DNA from: Microbacterium foliorum
GTDB lineage: Bacteria > Actinomycetota > Actinomycetes > Actinomycetales > Microbacteriaceae
NCBI RefSeq assembly: GCF_006385575.1
Contig: NZ_CP041040.1
Span: forward strand, 2,480,001 to 2,544,000
DNA length: 64,000 bases
Direction of reading: 5' to 3'
Under the pieces are notes generated by a model. That model ran no database searches. It was not told the origin of the DNA and was given only the letters and a program-made list of their open reading frames with translations. The position numbers and the translations under genes were made by a program. Positions 17,856 through 27,284 of this stretch are shown here, piece after piece (the stretch's first letter is position 1; each line of letters starts with the position of its first letter).

Positions 17856-18442
17856 GCGGCGATTCCCTTCTGAAGTGCGGTCAGTCCTGTAATCACGCGC
17901 TGCTGGAACGCGAGGAACGACACCAGCTGCGACAGCGTCACGATGCCGTCGGCCGACCACCCCGCATCGACCAGCCGCTGGATGTGGTCAGCCGACGACT
18001 CCCGCGGGCGGAACACGAGCAGGTGCGTGTGCACGAGCGCGGCGGCCAGACGCTCGCCGAGTGCCCCGGAGACCTCGGCCGACGGCGTGTAGCGCTCGCC
18101 CTCGGTGTTCTCGGCCTGCAATCCCACCTCGGTGTACGAGCCGAACGGCCCGGTGACCGCGGCATCCGCTGCCTCCGCGATCACGACGGCCCCGCGCTGC
18201 GGGTCGACTGCCAGCGCCCGGTCGGCGTAGAACGTGCCCGTGGCATCCTCGTCACCGGCGAGGCGCGTGGCGAAGGCGGCGATCAGCTCGCGCTCGGCCT
18301 GCGACACCTCCTCCGTCGACACGGGCGCGAAGAGCGCGTCGAAGCTCGCTTGCAGCTGCTCCCTGGTGACGGGGCGACGGCGCCGCAGCGCATCGAGCTC
18401 GGGCGTCACCCCCACGATCTGGTCGACGATGTCGGTGGTCAT
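17852..18442 (-). CDS. CMD-domain protein without CxxC (Avi_7170-like)
   Basis: A 196-residue AhpD/carboxymuconolactone-decarboxylase-fold protein. The helical core around LAAALVHTHLLVFRPRESS is present but the CxxC pair of its neighbour is absent, so it is probably not a peroxidase by itself; it may form a mixed complex with the downstream paralogue. It corresponds to the CMD subfamily that travels with these monooxygenase operons (TIGR04029 as I recall). Both ends overlap neighbours by four bases. Confidence 0.8.
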   Translation of the reverse strand: MTTDIVDQIVGVTPELDALRRRRPVTREQLQASFDALFAPVSTEEVSQAERELIAAFATRLAGDEDATGTFYADRALAVDPQRGAVVIAEAADAAVTGPFGSYTEVGLQAENTEGERYTPSAEVSGALGERLAAALVHTHLLVFRPRESSADHIQRLVDAGWSADGIVTLSQLVSFLAFQQRVITGLTALQKGIAA

Positions 18443-19458
18443 GCCTTCTCCTTGATGGTGTCGGTGAGGGTGTAGCCGAGAGCCGGGGCGACCTGCTCGG
18501 CGAAGAGCTCGATCGAGCGCAGCACATGCGCGTGCGGCGCATCGACCGAGTGCACCTGGAACGCCACTTCGGTGGCCCTCGCGAGAGTCGCGTCGGCGGC
18601 GAGCGATTCGGCGACCTGCTCGGGGGTGCCGAGATGGGTGTCGAGCGCGACGATCAGCTCGTCGAGGTCGTCACCGGGGATCGTCTGCCCCTGACGCCGG
18701 AATCCCTCGGCGGCTCGGCGCAGACCGACCTCCGCGAAGCGCAGGGCCTCGGCGCGGTCATCCGCCACGAACACCGTGCGCGAGGCGGTGATGCGCGGAG
18801 CGATGCCGTCGGGCAGAGCGTCGAGGTATGCATCGATCACCGGATCCTGCAGTGCCGAGAGAGGTGCGTGCAGGTCATCGGCCGATCTCGGCTGAGTGCG
18901 AGAGAGCAGCAGGCCGTGCCCGTGGATGCCGGCGCGGTGACCGCCCGGCGACGAGAACGTGGCCTGCCAGATGCGGTCGGCGAGGCTGCCGGCATCCGGA
19001 TAGAGAGTGTTGTCCGCGCCGATGTCACGCCCCGAGAGCGCGTCGAGGAGGAGGCGGAGCTTGTGGTCGTAGGTCGGCGCCTTGTCGCGCACGTCCTCGC
19101 CGAACGGAATGAACGAGGACGGCGTCCCGCCGCTTCCCAGTCCCAGATCGATGCGCCCGCCCGCGAGCAGATCGGCGACCACGGCATCCTCGGCGACGCG
19201 CACCGCATCTTCGAGCGGAAGCGTGACGACCCCGGTGCCGAGGCGGATGCGCGACGTCTGCGCCGCGACGTTCGCGAGGAACACGAGGGGCGAAGGGAGC
19301 CCGCCCTCTGCGGCGCGGAAGTGATGCTGCGCCACCCAGGCGCGACCGACGCCGTGGCGCTCGGCGTGCTGGATCTGCTCGGTCGCGAGCGCATACCGCT
19401 CGGCAGGTGGTGCGTCGTCGAGCAGACGTGTGAAGAAGGCGATCGTGGGTGCGGTCAT
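18439..19458 (-). CDS. Luciferase-like FMN-dependent monooxygenase (KPN_01858-like)
   Basis: A 339-residue bacterial-luciferase-fold enzyme that would use reduced FMN and O2. Typical segments are EHRHGVGRAWVAQHHF-type sequence near the N terminus (ERHGVGRAWVAQHHFR), QTSRIRLGTGVVTLPLEDAVRVAED, and GRIDLGLGSGG. It sits between ABC ATPase and CMD genes with 4-bp overlaps on both sides, so uptake and oxidation of one compound are co-expressed. The substrate is unknown for the whole subfamily; organosulfur or similar compounds are a guess from related enzymes. Confidence 0.88.
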   Translation of the reverse strand: MTAPTIAFFTRLLDDAPPAERYALATEQIQHAERHGVGRAWVAQHHFRAAEGGLPSPLVFLANVAAQTSRIRLGTGVVTLPLEDAVRVAEDAVVADLLAGGRIDLGLGSGGTPSSFIPFGEDVRDKAPTYDHKLRLLLDALSGRDIGADNTLYPDAGSLADRIWQATFSSPGGHRAGIHGHGLLLSRTQPRSADDLHAPLSALQDPVIDAYLDALPDGIAPRITASRTVFVADDRAEALRFAEVGLRRAAEGFRRQGQTIPGDDLDELIVALDTHLGTPEQVAESLAADATLARATEVAFQVHSVDAPHAHVLRSIELFAEQVAPALGYTLTDTIKEKA

Positions 19459-21083
19459 GCGGGCTGCTCCGTTCGTCCCGGGACGGCTGCGAGCAGCTCC
19501 CTGGTGTACTCGTGCTGCGGGTCGTGGAAGAGGTCCTCGGTGTTGCCTTCCTCGACGATGCGGCCGCGGCGCATGACCGAGACCGTGTGGCTGATCCGAC
19601 GCACGACGGCGAGGTCGTGCGAGATGAACAGGTACGTCAGCCCCAGTTCCGACTGCAGAGAGGTGAGCAGTTCGAGGATGCGCGCCTGCACTGTCACGTC
19701 GAGGGCCGACACCGCCTCATCGAGCACGACGATCTCGGGGTCGATGGCGAGCGCCCTCGCGATCGCCACCCGCTGGCGCTGACCGCCCGAGAGCTCACGC
19801 GGCGTGCGCCGGGCGACGTCGCTCGGCAGCGACACCCTGTCGAGCAGTGCCAGCGCGCGGTCATTGCGCTCGGCGCGCGACCCGACACCGAAGTTCTGCA
19901 ATGGCTCGGCGATGATGTCGACGACCTGCTGCCGCGGGTCCAGCGAGGCGAACGGGTTCTGGTAGACGAGCTGGATGCGGCGGCGCAGGGCGCGCAGGCG
20001 CTGCCTCGAAAGGCCGGTGACATGTTCGCCGTCGATCTCGATCGCCCCGGCATCCGGCTGATGGAACCGCGTGATGAGGCGCGCGGTCGTGGTCTTGCCC
20101 GATCCCGATTCGCCGACCAGGGCGTGCGTCGTGCCCCGGCGCACCCGGAACGAGACATCGTCGACCGCACGGAAGCGCTCGCGTCGGGCGACCGCGAACT
20201 CCTTGACGAGTCCGGTCGCGGTGATCGCGAACGGGTTCTCGGCGGCCACCGCCGCGGCATCCCGCAGGAACGGCGGCGCCTCGGGCCGACGGAACCCGGT
20301 GACGAACGCCGGGGCATCGGCGAGCAGCTGTTTCGTGTAGCCGTCGGATGGGGACGCGAGCACCTTCTCGCTCGCGCCCTGCTCGACGATGCGCCCGTCC
20401 TTGAGCACCACCAGGCGCTGCGCACGGTCGGCGGCGACTCCGAGGTCGTGGGTGACGAGCAGGATACTCGTGCCTTCCTCGCGGCGCAGCTCGTCGAGCA
20501 GATCGAGCACCTTGCGCTGCACAGTGGCATCGAGCGCGCTGGTCGGCTCATCCGCGATCAGCAGGCGGGGGCGCAGGGCGATCGCGGATGCGATGAGCAC
20601 CCGCTGCCGCATGCCGCCGGAGAGCTCGTGCGGATACTGGCGTACGCGCAGCTCCGGGTCGTCGATGCCGACCCGCTCGAGCAGCTCGATCGCCCGCGCC
20701 CGGCGCGAGCGACGGTCGCGGTGACCGTGCAGCTTCAGCACCTCCTCGACCTGCGCGCCGATCGTGCGCACGGGGTCGAGCGAAGTCACCGGATCCTGCG
20801 GGACGAGACCGATCTCGGGGCCGCGGATGCTGCGCAGGGCGCGATCCGTCCAGCCCGAGATGTCGAGGTCGCCGAGACGCACCGCGCCGCCTTCGACCCT
20901 GCCGCCTGGCGGCAGCAGACCCAGCAGGGCGTGCGCGGTGGTCGACTTGCCCGAGCCGGACTCCCCCACCAGCGCGAGTGCCTCCCCCTCGGCGATCTCG
21001 AACGAGACGCCGTGCACGACCTCGCGCCGCCCCTCTCGGGTGGCGTACGAGACCCTGAGGTCGTCGACGGCGAGAACGGTCAT
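19455..21083 (-). CDS. ABC transporter ATPase, fused DppD-DppF type
   Basis: A 542-residue protein carrying two complete ABC ATPase domains of the peptide/nickel class, doing the work of DppD and DppF. The first Walker A is GESGSGKST (40-48), with LSGGMRQRV and LLIADEPTSALD; the second half has GESGSGKTT, ELSGGQRQRV and IVVLDEAVSALD. In the second domain the residue after DEA is V instead of the common P/T, a minor variation. The ATG at 21083 is fixed by the 4-bp overlap with the permease stop. Confidence 0.94.
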   Translation of the reverse strand: MTVLAVDDLRVSYATREGRREVVHGVSFEIAEGEALALVGESGSGKSTTAHALLGLLPPGGRVEGGAVRLGDLDISGWTDRALRSIRGPEIGLVPQDPVTSLDPVRTIGAQVEEVLKLHGHRDRRSRRARAIELLERVGIDDPELRVRQYPHELSGGMRQRVLIASAIALRPRLLIADEPTSALDATVQRKVLDLLDELRREEGTSILLVTHDLGVAADRAQRLVVLKDGRIVEQGASEKVLASPSDGYTKQLLADAPAFVTGFRRPEAPPFLRDAAAVAAENPFAITATGLVKEFAVARRERFRAVDDVSFRVRRGTTHALVGESGSGKTTTARLITRFHQPDAGAIEIDGEHVTGLSRQRLRALRRRIQLVYQNPFASLDPRQQVVDIIAEPLQNFGVGSRAERNDRALALLDRVSLPSDVARRTPRELSGGQRQRVAIARALAIDPEIVVLDEAVSALDVTVQARILELLTSLQSELGLTYLFISHDLAVVRRISHTVSVMRRGRIVEEGNTEDLFHDPQHEYTRELLAAVPGRTEQPA

Positions 21084-21973
21084 CGTGATCTCCTTCCGAT
21101 GCGATGCGAGATGCGATTGGCGCTCAGCACGACCGCGACCACGACGAGACCGGGCAGAGCGGTCAGCCACCATGCGGTCGCTGTGTAGTTGCGCCCTTCG
21201 GCGATGAGCAGTCCCCATTCCGGTGTGGGCGGCGGAGCACCGTAGCCGAGGAAGCCGAGGGTCGAGATCGCCAGGATCGCGGTGCCGAACTGCAGTGCGG
21301 CGAGCGCCACGATCGGGGTGAGCGAGTTGGGCAGCACATGCCGGCGGAGCACCGTGAAGAAGGTGCCGCCGCTGCCGTACGCCGCCTCGACGTATTCGCT
21401 GCGGCGCACTCGTGCGACCTCAGATCGCATCAGACGGGCGAATGCCGCGACGCTGCCGAGCCCGACGGCGATCGCCGCGTTCACGGTGCCGAAGCCGAGC
21501 AGGATGATGACCGAGAGCGAGAGCAGCAGGCCGGGGATCGCCAGCAGCACATCGACCACGCGCATCAGGATGTCGTCGACGACACCGCCGACGGCCCCGG
21601 CGATCGCGCCGAGGATCGTGCCCAGCGCGAGGCCGAGGGTGACGGCGATGAGGGCGCCGGACAGCGAGTGCACGGACCCGTGCACGACGCGACCGAACAG
21701 GTCGCGCCCCAGGGTGTCGGTGCCGAACCAGTGCGCCGCGCTCGGCGGCAGCAGCTTGTCTGCCGGGGTGCCGGTGAGCGGGTCGCCCGGCGCGAAGACA
21801 CCCGGGATCACCGCCCAGAGCACCGCGAGAGCCACCAGGGCGATGGCGAGGTAGAGATCCCAGGGTCGGGCCCCGAGACGTCGGGACCGTCTGCTCGGGG
21901 CGGATGCCGCGGCATCCTCGTGCGGGGGCTCGACGGCGGGGTCGGCGGATGCGGCGATGGCTGCGACGGTCAT
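21080..21973 (-). CDS. ABC transporter permease, DppC type
   Basis: A 297-residue inner-membrane permease. A long Ala-rich cytoplasmic N terminus precedes six predicted membrane helices. The ATPase-contact EAA loop is EYVEAAYGSGGTFFTVLRRHVLPN, and the family motif HWFGTDTLGRDLFGRVVHG is present. It partners the DppB-type permease upstream and the fused ATPase downstream. Confidence 0.94.
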   Translation of the reverse strand: MTVAAIAASADPAVEPPHEDAAASAPSRRSRRLGARPWDLYLAIALVALAVLWAVIPGVFAPGDPLTGTPADKLLPPSAAHWFGTDTLGRDLFGRVVHGSVHSLSGALIAVTLGLALGTILGAIAGAVGGVVDDILMRVVDVLLAIPGLLLSLSVIILLGFGTVNAAIAVGLGSVAAFARLMRSEVARVRRSEYVEAAYGSGGTFFTVLRRHVLPNSLTPIVALAALQFGTAILAISTLGFLGYGAPPPTPEWGLLIAEGRNYTATAWWLTALPGLVVVAVVLSANRISHRIGRRSR

Positions 21974-22917
21974 GCCGAGACTCCTGCCTTCGAGAGGGCG
22001 CGCTGACGGGGATCGATCAGCGGGGTGACGAGGTCGACGGCGAAGCTGATGAGCACGAAGCCGAGCGCCGACAGCAGCACGACGCCCTGCAGCACCGGGA
22101 TGTCCTGGTTCGACACCGCCTGTTCGGTGAGCCTGCCGATGCCGGTGCGGCCGAACACGGTCTCGGTGACGACCGCACCGCCGACCAGCTCACCGAACAG
22201 CACGCCGGCGATCGTGAGCGTCGGCAGCGCCGCGTTGCGCGCGACCGAGCGGGTCAGGACCCACGACGGCGGCGCGCCCTTGGCGCGCACGACGGTGATG
22301 AAGGGCTGTGCCTGCACCTGGTCGATCGCCCGCACCAGCACCTGTGCGAGCGGCGCCGAGATCGGCACGGCGAGCGTGAGCACCGGCAGGATGAGCCCCG
22401 CGACCGGGTCGGCGCCGACGACCGGCACCCAGCCGAGGCCGAATGAGAAGACCTGGATGAGCAGGATGCCGAGCCAGAATACCGGCACGGCGACGAACAG
22501 ACCCGGCACCTGGCGGATGCCGTCGCGCAGCCACGCGAACGGTGCGAGCGACGAGAGTCCTGCGACGAGCACCGCGATCAGCAGCGCCACCACGAGTCCG
22601 AGCGACGCGAGCAGCAGCGTCGACGGAAGTGCCTCGCCGAGCATGGTCAGCACCGGGGTGCCGAACTGCGTCGAGAAGCCGAAGTCGCCTCCGAGGAACC
22701 CGAGCCCCGCGTGCAGGTACTGCTGCCACCACGGCAGGTCAGTGCCGTAGGTGGCGCGGATCCCGTCGAGCTGCTCGGGCGACAGTCCGAGACTGGGGTC
22801 GGAGAACTTGATCAGGATCGCGTCGCCCGGCAGCAGCTGCAGCAGGAAGAAGGTGGCCGTGAAGGCCGCGATCAGCACGATCGCGGCCTGCCCGGCTCGT
22901 CGGAGGACGAAGTTCAT
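21970..22917 (-). CDS. ABC transporter permease, DppB type
   Basis: A 315-residue permease with the usual DppB layout: one N-terminal helix (VLIAAFTATFFLLQLLPGD), a periplasmic segment, and five further helices. The EAA-type loop is around QPFITVVRAKGAPPSWVLTRS. It overlaps the DppC-type gene by four bases and follows the binding-protein gene after 20 bp. Confidence 0.94.
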   Translation of the reverse strand: MNFVLRRAGQAAIVLIAAFTATFFLLQLLPGDAILIKFSDPSLGLSPEQLDGIRATYGTDLPWWQQYLHAGLGFLGGDFGFSTQFGTPVLTMLGEALPSTLLLASLGLVVALLIAVLVAGLSSLAPFAWLRDGIRQVPGLFVAVPVFWLGILLIQVFSFGLGWVPVVGADPVAGLILPVLTLAVPISAPLAQVLVRAIDQVQAQPFITVVRAKGAPPSWVLTRSVARNAALPTLTIAGVLFGELVGGAVVTETVFGRTGIGRLTEQAVSNQDIPVLQGVVLLSALGFVLISFAVDLVTPLIDPRQRALSKAGVSA

Positions 22918-22937
22918 CGATGCACCGTCGCTCAGGC

Positions 22938-24572
22938 TCAGTGCTCGGCGAGCCAGACGCCCGAGAAGGTGGGGCGACCGACCGACTCGAAGTCCACGCC
23001 GTGCACATAGGTCGCGGCGCCGTAGACCTGCGGCTCCTCGAACAGCGGGATGACGTACGCCTGCTCGGCGATGTAGTCCTGCACCGCCTGCGACGCCTCA
23101 GCGCGCTTCTCGGTGTCGGGCTCAGAGGCGACAGCCTCGAGCAGGGCGTCGAGCTCGGCGTCGTTCGAGATCAGCGCGTCACGGTTCTTCGTGTGGAACT
23201 GGCTCTTGATCACATCGAAGTCCGCGCGGCCGACCATCGAGTGGTAGAACCCGGTCTTCAGCGGGTCACGAGTGTCCTCGGCGTACGAACCGGCATCCGC
23301 CGGCTTGACCGTGAGCTCCACGCCCACCTTGGCGAGCTGCTGCGCGACGAGCTCGAGCGTCTGCTTCGAGAGCGGCTGCGGAGCGGCTTCGTACACGGTG
23401 ATCGACAGACGCTCGCCGTCCTTCTCGCGGATGCCGTCTGATCCGGCCTCCCATCCGGCCTCATCGAGCAGCTCCTCGGCCTTCTCGGGGTCGTAGGCGT
23501 AGTGCTCCGACTCGTCCTTGTAGCCGAGCGCCTCCTGCGACAGCACGGACGTCGCGACCGGATAGTTCTCGGTGAACAGGGTGTCGACGACCTCCTGCGC
23601 GTCGACCGCAGCCACGAGCGCCTGGCGCACCGTGATGTCGGCGAGCAGCGGGTTCTCGGGCCGCAGCGAGATCGAGTTGTTCACTCCGCGGGTCTGCGGC
23701 GCATAGAGGGTGAAGCCCGCGCTCTCGACGCGGTCCTCGTCGAAGGCCTGCACGTAGCGCACGTAGTCGGCCTGACCGGCGAGCAGCGAGCCGATGCGCA
23801 CCGAGTCCTCGGGGGTCACGAGCACGTGCACGGCGTCGACGTATGGGCGCCCCTGGTTCTCGGCGCTTTCGGGTGCCCACGCGTAGTCCTCGCGGGCGGT
23901 CAGGGTGAACTCGGTGCCGAGCTTCTCGTCGGTGACCGTGAAGGGCCCAGCGCCGACGATGGCCTCTGCGTTGCCCGCTCCGAAGTCCTCGATCGTTCCG
24001 TCGAGCGTCTCGGGCGAGAGGAGCCCGGAGTTGATGGTGGAGGTCGCCTGCAGGAAGCCGGGAGCAGGGGCCGAGAAGCGGAATGTGACGGTGTCGTCGT
24101 CGACGACCTCGCTCGAGGCGTAGTTGTTGATCGCCTCCGACACGGTGAGCCCGCGCTCGGGGTCGCCCAGACCGTAGGTGTCGAAGTTCTTCGCCACGGC
24201 CGCGGCATCGACCGGGGTGCCGTCGGAGAAAGTGACGTCCGGCTTGAGGGTGAACGTGTACTCGGTGGCGTCGTCGTTCACGGTCCAGTCCGACGCGACC
24301 CACGGCTCGATCTCGAGCGAGTCCGGGTTCTGCCAGGTGAGGCGCGCGGTGATGTTGTTGACCACGCCGCCGTTCGGATAGAACCCCGCCTGCGGCGGGT
24401 ACAGGTTCGTGAACGTCTGGTGCTCGAGATACGTGAGCGTACCTCCGGTGACGGGGGCACCGGAGGCGTCCGACGCTCCCGAGGGCGCCGGCGACGAGGC
24501 GCACGCCGCGAGGCTCGCGGCGAGGACGAGCGGGAGCGCGACTGCTGCTGCGCGGATGAGACGGCGGGTCAT
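22938..24572 (-). CDS. Peptide-type ABC substrate-binding lipoprotein
   Basis: A 544-residue family-5 extracellular solute-binding protein. The signal peptide ends in the lipobox LAAC with the lipidated Cys at 24. The mature part has the SBP_bac_5 signatures FTFTLKPDVTFSDGTPVDA-like sequence (YTFTLKPDVTFSDGTPVDA) and EDSVRIGSLLAGQADYV. It is the first gene of the monooxygenase operon, which suggests that the imported molecule is the oxidation substrate. The start ATG at 24572 has AGGAGG upstream and a leader of about 45 nt. Confidence 0.94.
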   Translation of the reverse strand: MTRRLIRAAAVALPLVLAASLAACASSPAPSGASDASGAPVTGGTLTYLEHQTFTNLYPPQAGFYPNGGVVNNITARLTWQNPDSLEIEPWVASDWTVNDDATEYTFTLKPDVTFSDGTPVDAAAVAKNFDTYGLGDPERGLTVSEAINNYASSEVVDDDTVTFRFSAPAPGFLQATSTINSGLLSPETLDGTIEDFGAGNAEAIVGAGPFTVTDEKLGTEFTLTAREDYAWAPESAENQGRPYVDAVHVLVTPEDSVRIGSLLAGQADYVRYVQAFDEDRVESAGFTLYAPQTRGVNNSISLRPENPLLADITVRQALVAAVDAQEVVDTLFTENYPVATSVLSQEALGYKDESEHYAYDPEKAEELLDEAGWEAGSDGIREKDGERLSITVYEAAPQPLSKQTLELVAQQLAKVGVELTVKPADAGSYAEDTRDPLKTGFYHSMVGRADFDVIKSQFHTKNRDALISNDAELDALLEAVASEPDTEKRAEASQAVQDYIAEQAYVIPLFEEPQVYGAATYVHGVDFESVGRPTFSGVWLAEH

Positions 24573-24623
24573 GCGGTCCTCCTGAGAAGGGATGCTGTGG
24601 TTCGTGGTGTGCGGGTGATGGTC

Positions 24624-24629
24624 ACGCTA
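24624..24629 (-). promoter_or_regulatory. -10 box of the binding-protein operon
   Basis: Minus-strand TAGCGT about 50 bp before the ATG at 24572; the leader carries an AGGAGG site. The remaining gene-free bases up to 24738 hold an imperfect repeat (GTCACG...CGTGAC) that could be a regulator site. Confidence 0.4.
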
Positions 24630-24738
24630 GGGACTCTCCGAGCCCCGCCGCCAATGGAGTCGTCATGCACGGACGTGCCCTGTCACGAGGCGTCATGCCC
24701 GGTCACCCGGCGCAACGTGACGTAATGATCGGAGGGGG

Positions 24739-26163
24739 TCACCGGGTCGCGAGTGTTGCCGCAGCCCCGTCTCTACGACCGACGCCGACGCCGACGCCGA
24801 GACGGTCGCGCAGGGTGCCGGTGGCGCCGATGTCTGCGCGCCTGAGCAGGCCGCGGCGACGCAGCTCCGGGGCCGCAAGACGGGTGAACGCCTCGAACTG
24901 CGCCGGCTGGAAGGCCGAGAGCACGTTGAAACCGTCTGCGGCCCCCTCGTCGCGCCAGGCCTCGAAGTGGTCGGCGATCGCGGCGGCATCGCCGACCACG
25001 AAGGCGGCAGGCACGGCGTGCGCCGCCACCAGATGGCGCCAGGTGAGCGCAGCGGACCTGCCCTGTCCCGCGATGCGCACGCCCGCGATGCGCGTGAGCC
25101 GATCGATGAGCGCGGCACCGGCTTCGCCCAGTCGACGGGCCTCATCGGCGGACACCTCGTCGTCGAAACCGGCCGTGCGCAGCCGGTCGTCCGGCGCCAC
25201 CCCGAAGGCATCGGCCAGAGCCGCGACCGATCGGTTCGCCGGGAAAGCCGTGCGCGACGGCTGATGCCCTTCGGCGAGGGGCACGAGGGCGAGCAGCCGC
25301 TCGACGATGCGGTGGGCCTCGGCATCCGAATCCGCGACGACGGGGAGCACCGGGGCGATCACCGCCAGAGTCTCCGGCGAGCGCCCGGCAGCGGCCGCGA
25401 TGTCGCGCAGCTCACGACGGGTGGCGATCGCATCCGCGAGGTTCGGGGCGGCGATCAGAGCCAGGTCGGCCTCGGTGGCCGCGAGCGCGCGAGACCGCGG
25501 AGACGTCCCCGCGTGCACGATCGGGATCTGTCCCTGCGGCGGTCTGGCCACGTTCAGTGGCCCCGAGACCTGCACGTGCTCCCCGTGCAGGTCGGCGCCG
25601 CGGAGCCCGTCCGGGTCGATCAGCACGCCCCGTTCGGCATCCGCGATCCAGGCATCCTCACTCCACGAGTCCCACAGGCGTCGGAGTGCTGCGACGAACT
25701 CCTCGGCGCGGTCGTACCGGGTCTCGTTGTCGGCGTGCGCGTCTCGACCGTGGTTGCCCGCAGCGCGCGGCTCGGCTCCGGTGACGAGGTTGATGCCGGC
25801 GCGGCCCCGTGTCAGCACGTCGAGCGAGGCGAGTGAGCGAGCGGTCGCGTAGGGGTCTGCGTAGGTCGTGTTCACGGTGGCGATGAGGCCGATGCGCGAC
25901 GTGACGCCGGCCAGGAACAGCACCGCGCTCACCGGGTCGATGCGCGCCAGCAGATACGGGTCGCGGAACTCGAGGTCGGGCCCGGTAGCCAGCCAATCGC
26001 CGAAGAACAGATAGTCGAGTCCGGCATCCTCTCCCTCGCGCGCGATGTGATGGAGGATGTCGGCATCCGACGAGGGATCCCGGTGCGCGCCCGGCTGGCG
26101 CCACCCCGACGGGTAGGCGCCGAGGGTGCGCACCATGGCGCCGATGATGAGCGGTTCGGTCAT
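24739..26163 (-). CDS. NtaA/SnaA/DszA-family FMN-dependent monooxygenase
   Basis: A 474-residue flavin-dependent monooxygenase of the group that includes nitrilotriacetate monooxygenase A, pristinamycin SnaA and dibenzothiophene-sulfone DszA. Family segments: AREGEDAGLDYLFFGD, DPVSAVLFLAGVTSRIGLIATVNT, ASLDVLTRGRAGINLVTG and the insertion LWDSWSEDAW. Enzymes of this group need a separate flavin reductase. ATG 26163 follows TACTTT by six bases; a further upstream extension of the frame has no family match. It lies upstream of, and on the same strand as, the ABC/luciferase operon, but has its own promoter. Confidence 0.92.
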   Translation of the reverse strand: MTEPLIIGAMVRTLGAYPSGWRQPGAHRDPSSDADILHHIAREGEDAGLDYLFFGDWLATGPDLEFRDPYLLARIDPVSAVLFLAGVTSRIGLIATVNTTYADPYATARSLASLDVLTRGRAGINLVTGAEPRAAGNHGRDAHADNETRYDRAEEFVAALRRLWDSWSEDAWIADAERGVLIDPDGLRGADLHGEHVQVSGPLNVARPPQGQIPIVHAGTSPRSRALAATEADLALIAAPNLADAIATRRELRDIAAAAGRSPETLAVIAPVLPVVADSDAEAHRIVERLLALVPLAEGHQPSRTAFPANRSVAALADAFGVAPDDRLRTAGFDDEVSADEARRLGEAGAALIDRLTRIAGVRIAGQGRSAALTWRHLVAAHAVPAAFVVGDAAAIADHFEAWRDEGAADGFNVLSAFQPAQFEAFTRLAAPELRRRGLLRRADIGATGTLRDRLGVGVGVGRRDGAAATLATR

Positions 26164-26175
26164 GCCCCGAAAGTA
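26164..26175 (-). promoter_or_regulatory. Leaderless -10 promoter of the NtaA-family gene
   Basis: Minus-strand TACTTT (26170-26175), six bases, then ATG at 26163. Confidence 0.6.
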
Positions 26176-26276
26176 CGAGCGCCCCGGGCGACCGCCAATC
26201 GCCGCGGAAGCTCGGAGACACGGAGCGCAATACGGCGACACATCCTCGCGGCGATCCGGCTGTCGGTGCGAACCTC

Positions 26277-26288
26277 TACGCTGAGACC
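26277..26288 (+). promoter_or_regulatory. Leaderless -10 promoter of the Gfo/Idh-NYN operon
   Basis: TACGCT (26277-26282), six bases, then ATG at 26289. Confidence 0.6.
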
Positions 26289-27284
26289 ATGACTGGTCTT
26301 CGTTGGGGAATCCTCGCGACCGGCGGCATCGCCGGCGCGTTCGCATCCGATCTGCGCACGGCGGGGCTCGATCTCGTCGCCGTCGGCTCGCGCTCGCAGG
26401 AGTCGGCCGACGCGTTCGCCGCCCGCTTCGACATCGCCCGGGCACACCCCTCGTACGAAGCGCTCGTCGCCGACCCCGAGGTCGACATCATCTACGTGTC
26501 CACCCCGCATCCCATGCACCACGAGAACGCCCGTCTCGCGCTCGAGGCCGGCAAGCACGTGCTCGTCGAGAAGGCGTTCACCCTCAACCGCAGCGAGGCC
26601 GAAGACCTGCAGCGCCTCGCCGCCGAACGGGGGCTGCTGGCGATGGAGGCCATGTGGACGCGGTATCTGCCGCACATGGTGCGCATCCGCGAGATCATCG
26701 CCGACGGCACGCTCGGCGAGATCCGCGCCGTCAGCGCCGACCACACCCAGCTCCTCCCCGACGACCCCACCCACCGCCTGAACGCTCTCGAGCTCGGCGG
26801 CGGTGCGCTGCTCGACCTCGGCATCTACCCCGTCTCGTTCGTGTGGGACGTCCTGGGCGCACCGACCACCATCCATTCCGTGGCCCGGCTCATCGAGACC
26901 GGAGCGGATGCCGAGGTCGCCACCGTCATGACCCACGACGGCGGCGCGATCTCGACCACCCTCTCGTCGTCGCGTGCCGCCGGCCCGAACGCCGCGAGCA
27001 TCATCGGCACGAAGGCGCGCATCGACATCGATCGCGTCTGGTACACCCCGACGACGTTCCGTGTCGTGCTCCCCGACGGCACCGTCGTCGAGGAGTACGT
27101 GTCCGAAGTGGCAGGCCGAGGCATGCAGTACCAGGCCCATGCGGCCGAGCGCCTCGTGGCCGACGGCGTGCTCGAGGGCGACATCCTGCCGATCGCCGAG
27201 AGCGTCGCGATCATGGGCACGCTCGACGAGATCCGCGCCCAGATCGGGGTGCGCTACCCGCGTGAAGGAGTCAACAATGGCTGA
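26289..27284 (+). CDS. Gfo/Idh/MocA-family oxidoreductase
   Basis: A 331-residue NAD(P)-dependent dehydrogenase with an N-terminal Rossmann domain (GILATGGIAGAFASDL, 7-22) and a C-terminal substrate domain. The family's usual EKP catalytic-lysine motif reads E94-K95-A96 here, as in the dihydrodiol-dehydrogenase branch. The segment GGGALLDLGIYPVSF holds the second active-site region. The substrate is not identifiable. It overlaps the following NYN gene by eight bases, an unusual partnership for a sugar-type dehydrogenase. Confidence 0.92.
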   Translation: MTGLRWGILATGGIAGAFASDLRTAGLDLVAVGSRSQESADAFAARFDIARAHPSYEALVADPEVDIIYVSTPHPMHHENARLALEAGKHVLVEKAFTLNRSEAEDLQRLAAERGLLAMEAMWTRYLPHMVRIREIIADGTLGEIRAVSADHTQLLPDDPTHRLNALELGGGALLDLGIYPVSFVWDVLGAPTTIHSVARLIETGADAEVATVMTHDGGAISTTLSSSRAAGPNAASIIGTKARIDIDRVWYTPTTFRVVLPDGTVVEEYVSEVAGRGMQYQAHAAERLVADGVLEGDILPIAESVAIMGTLDEIRAQIGVRYPREGVNNG

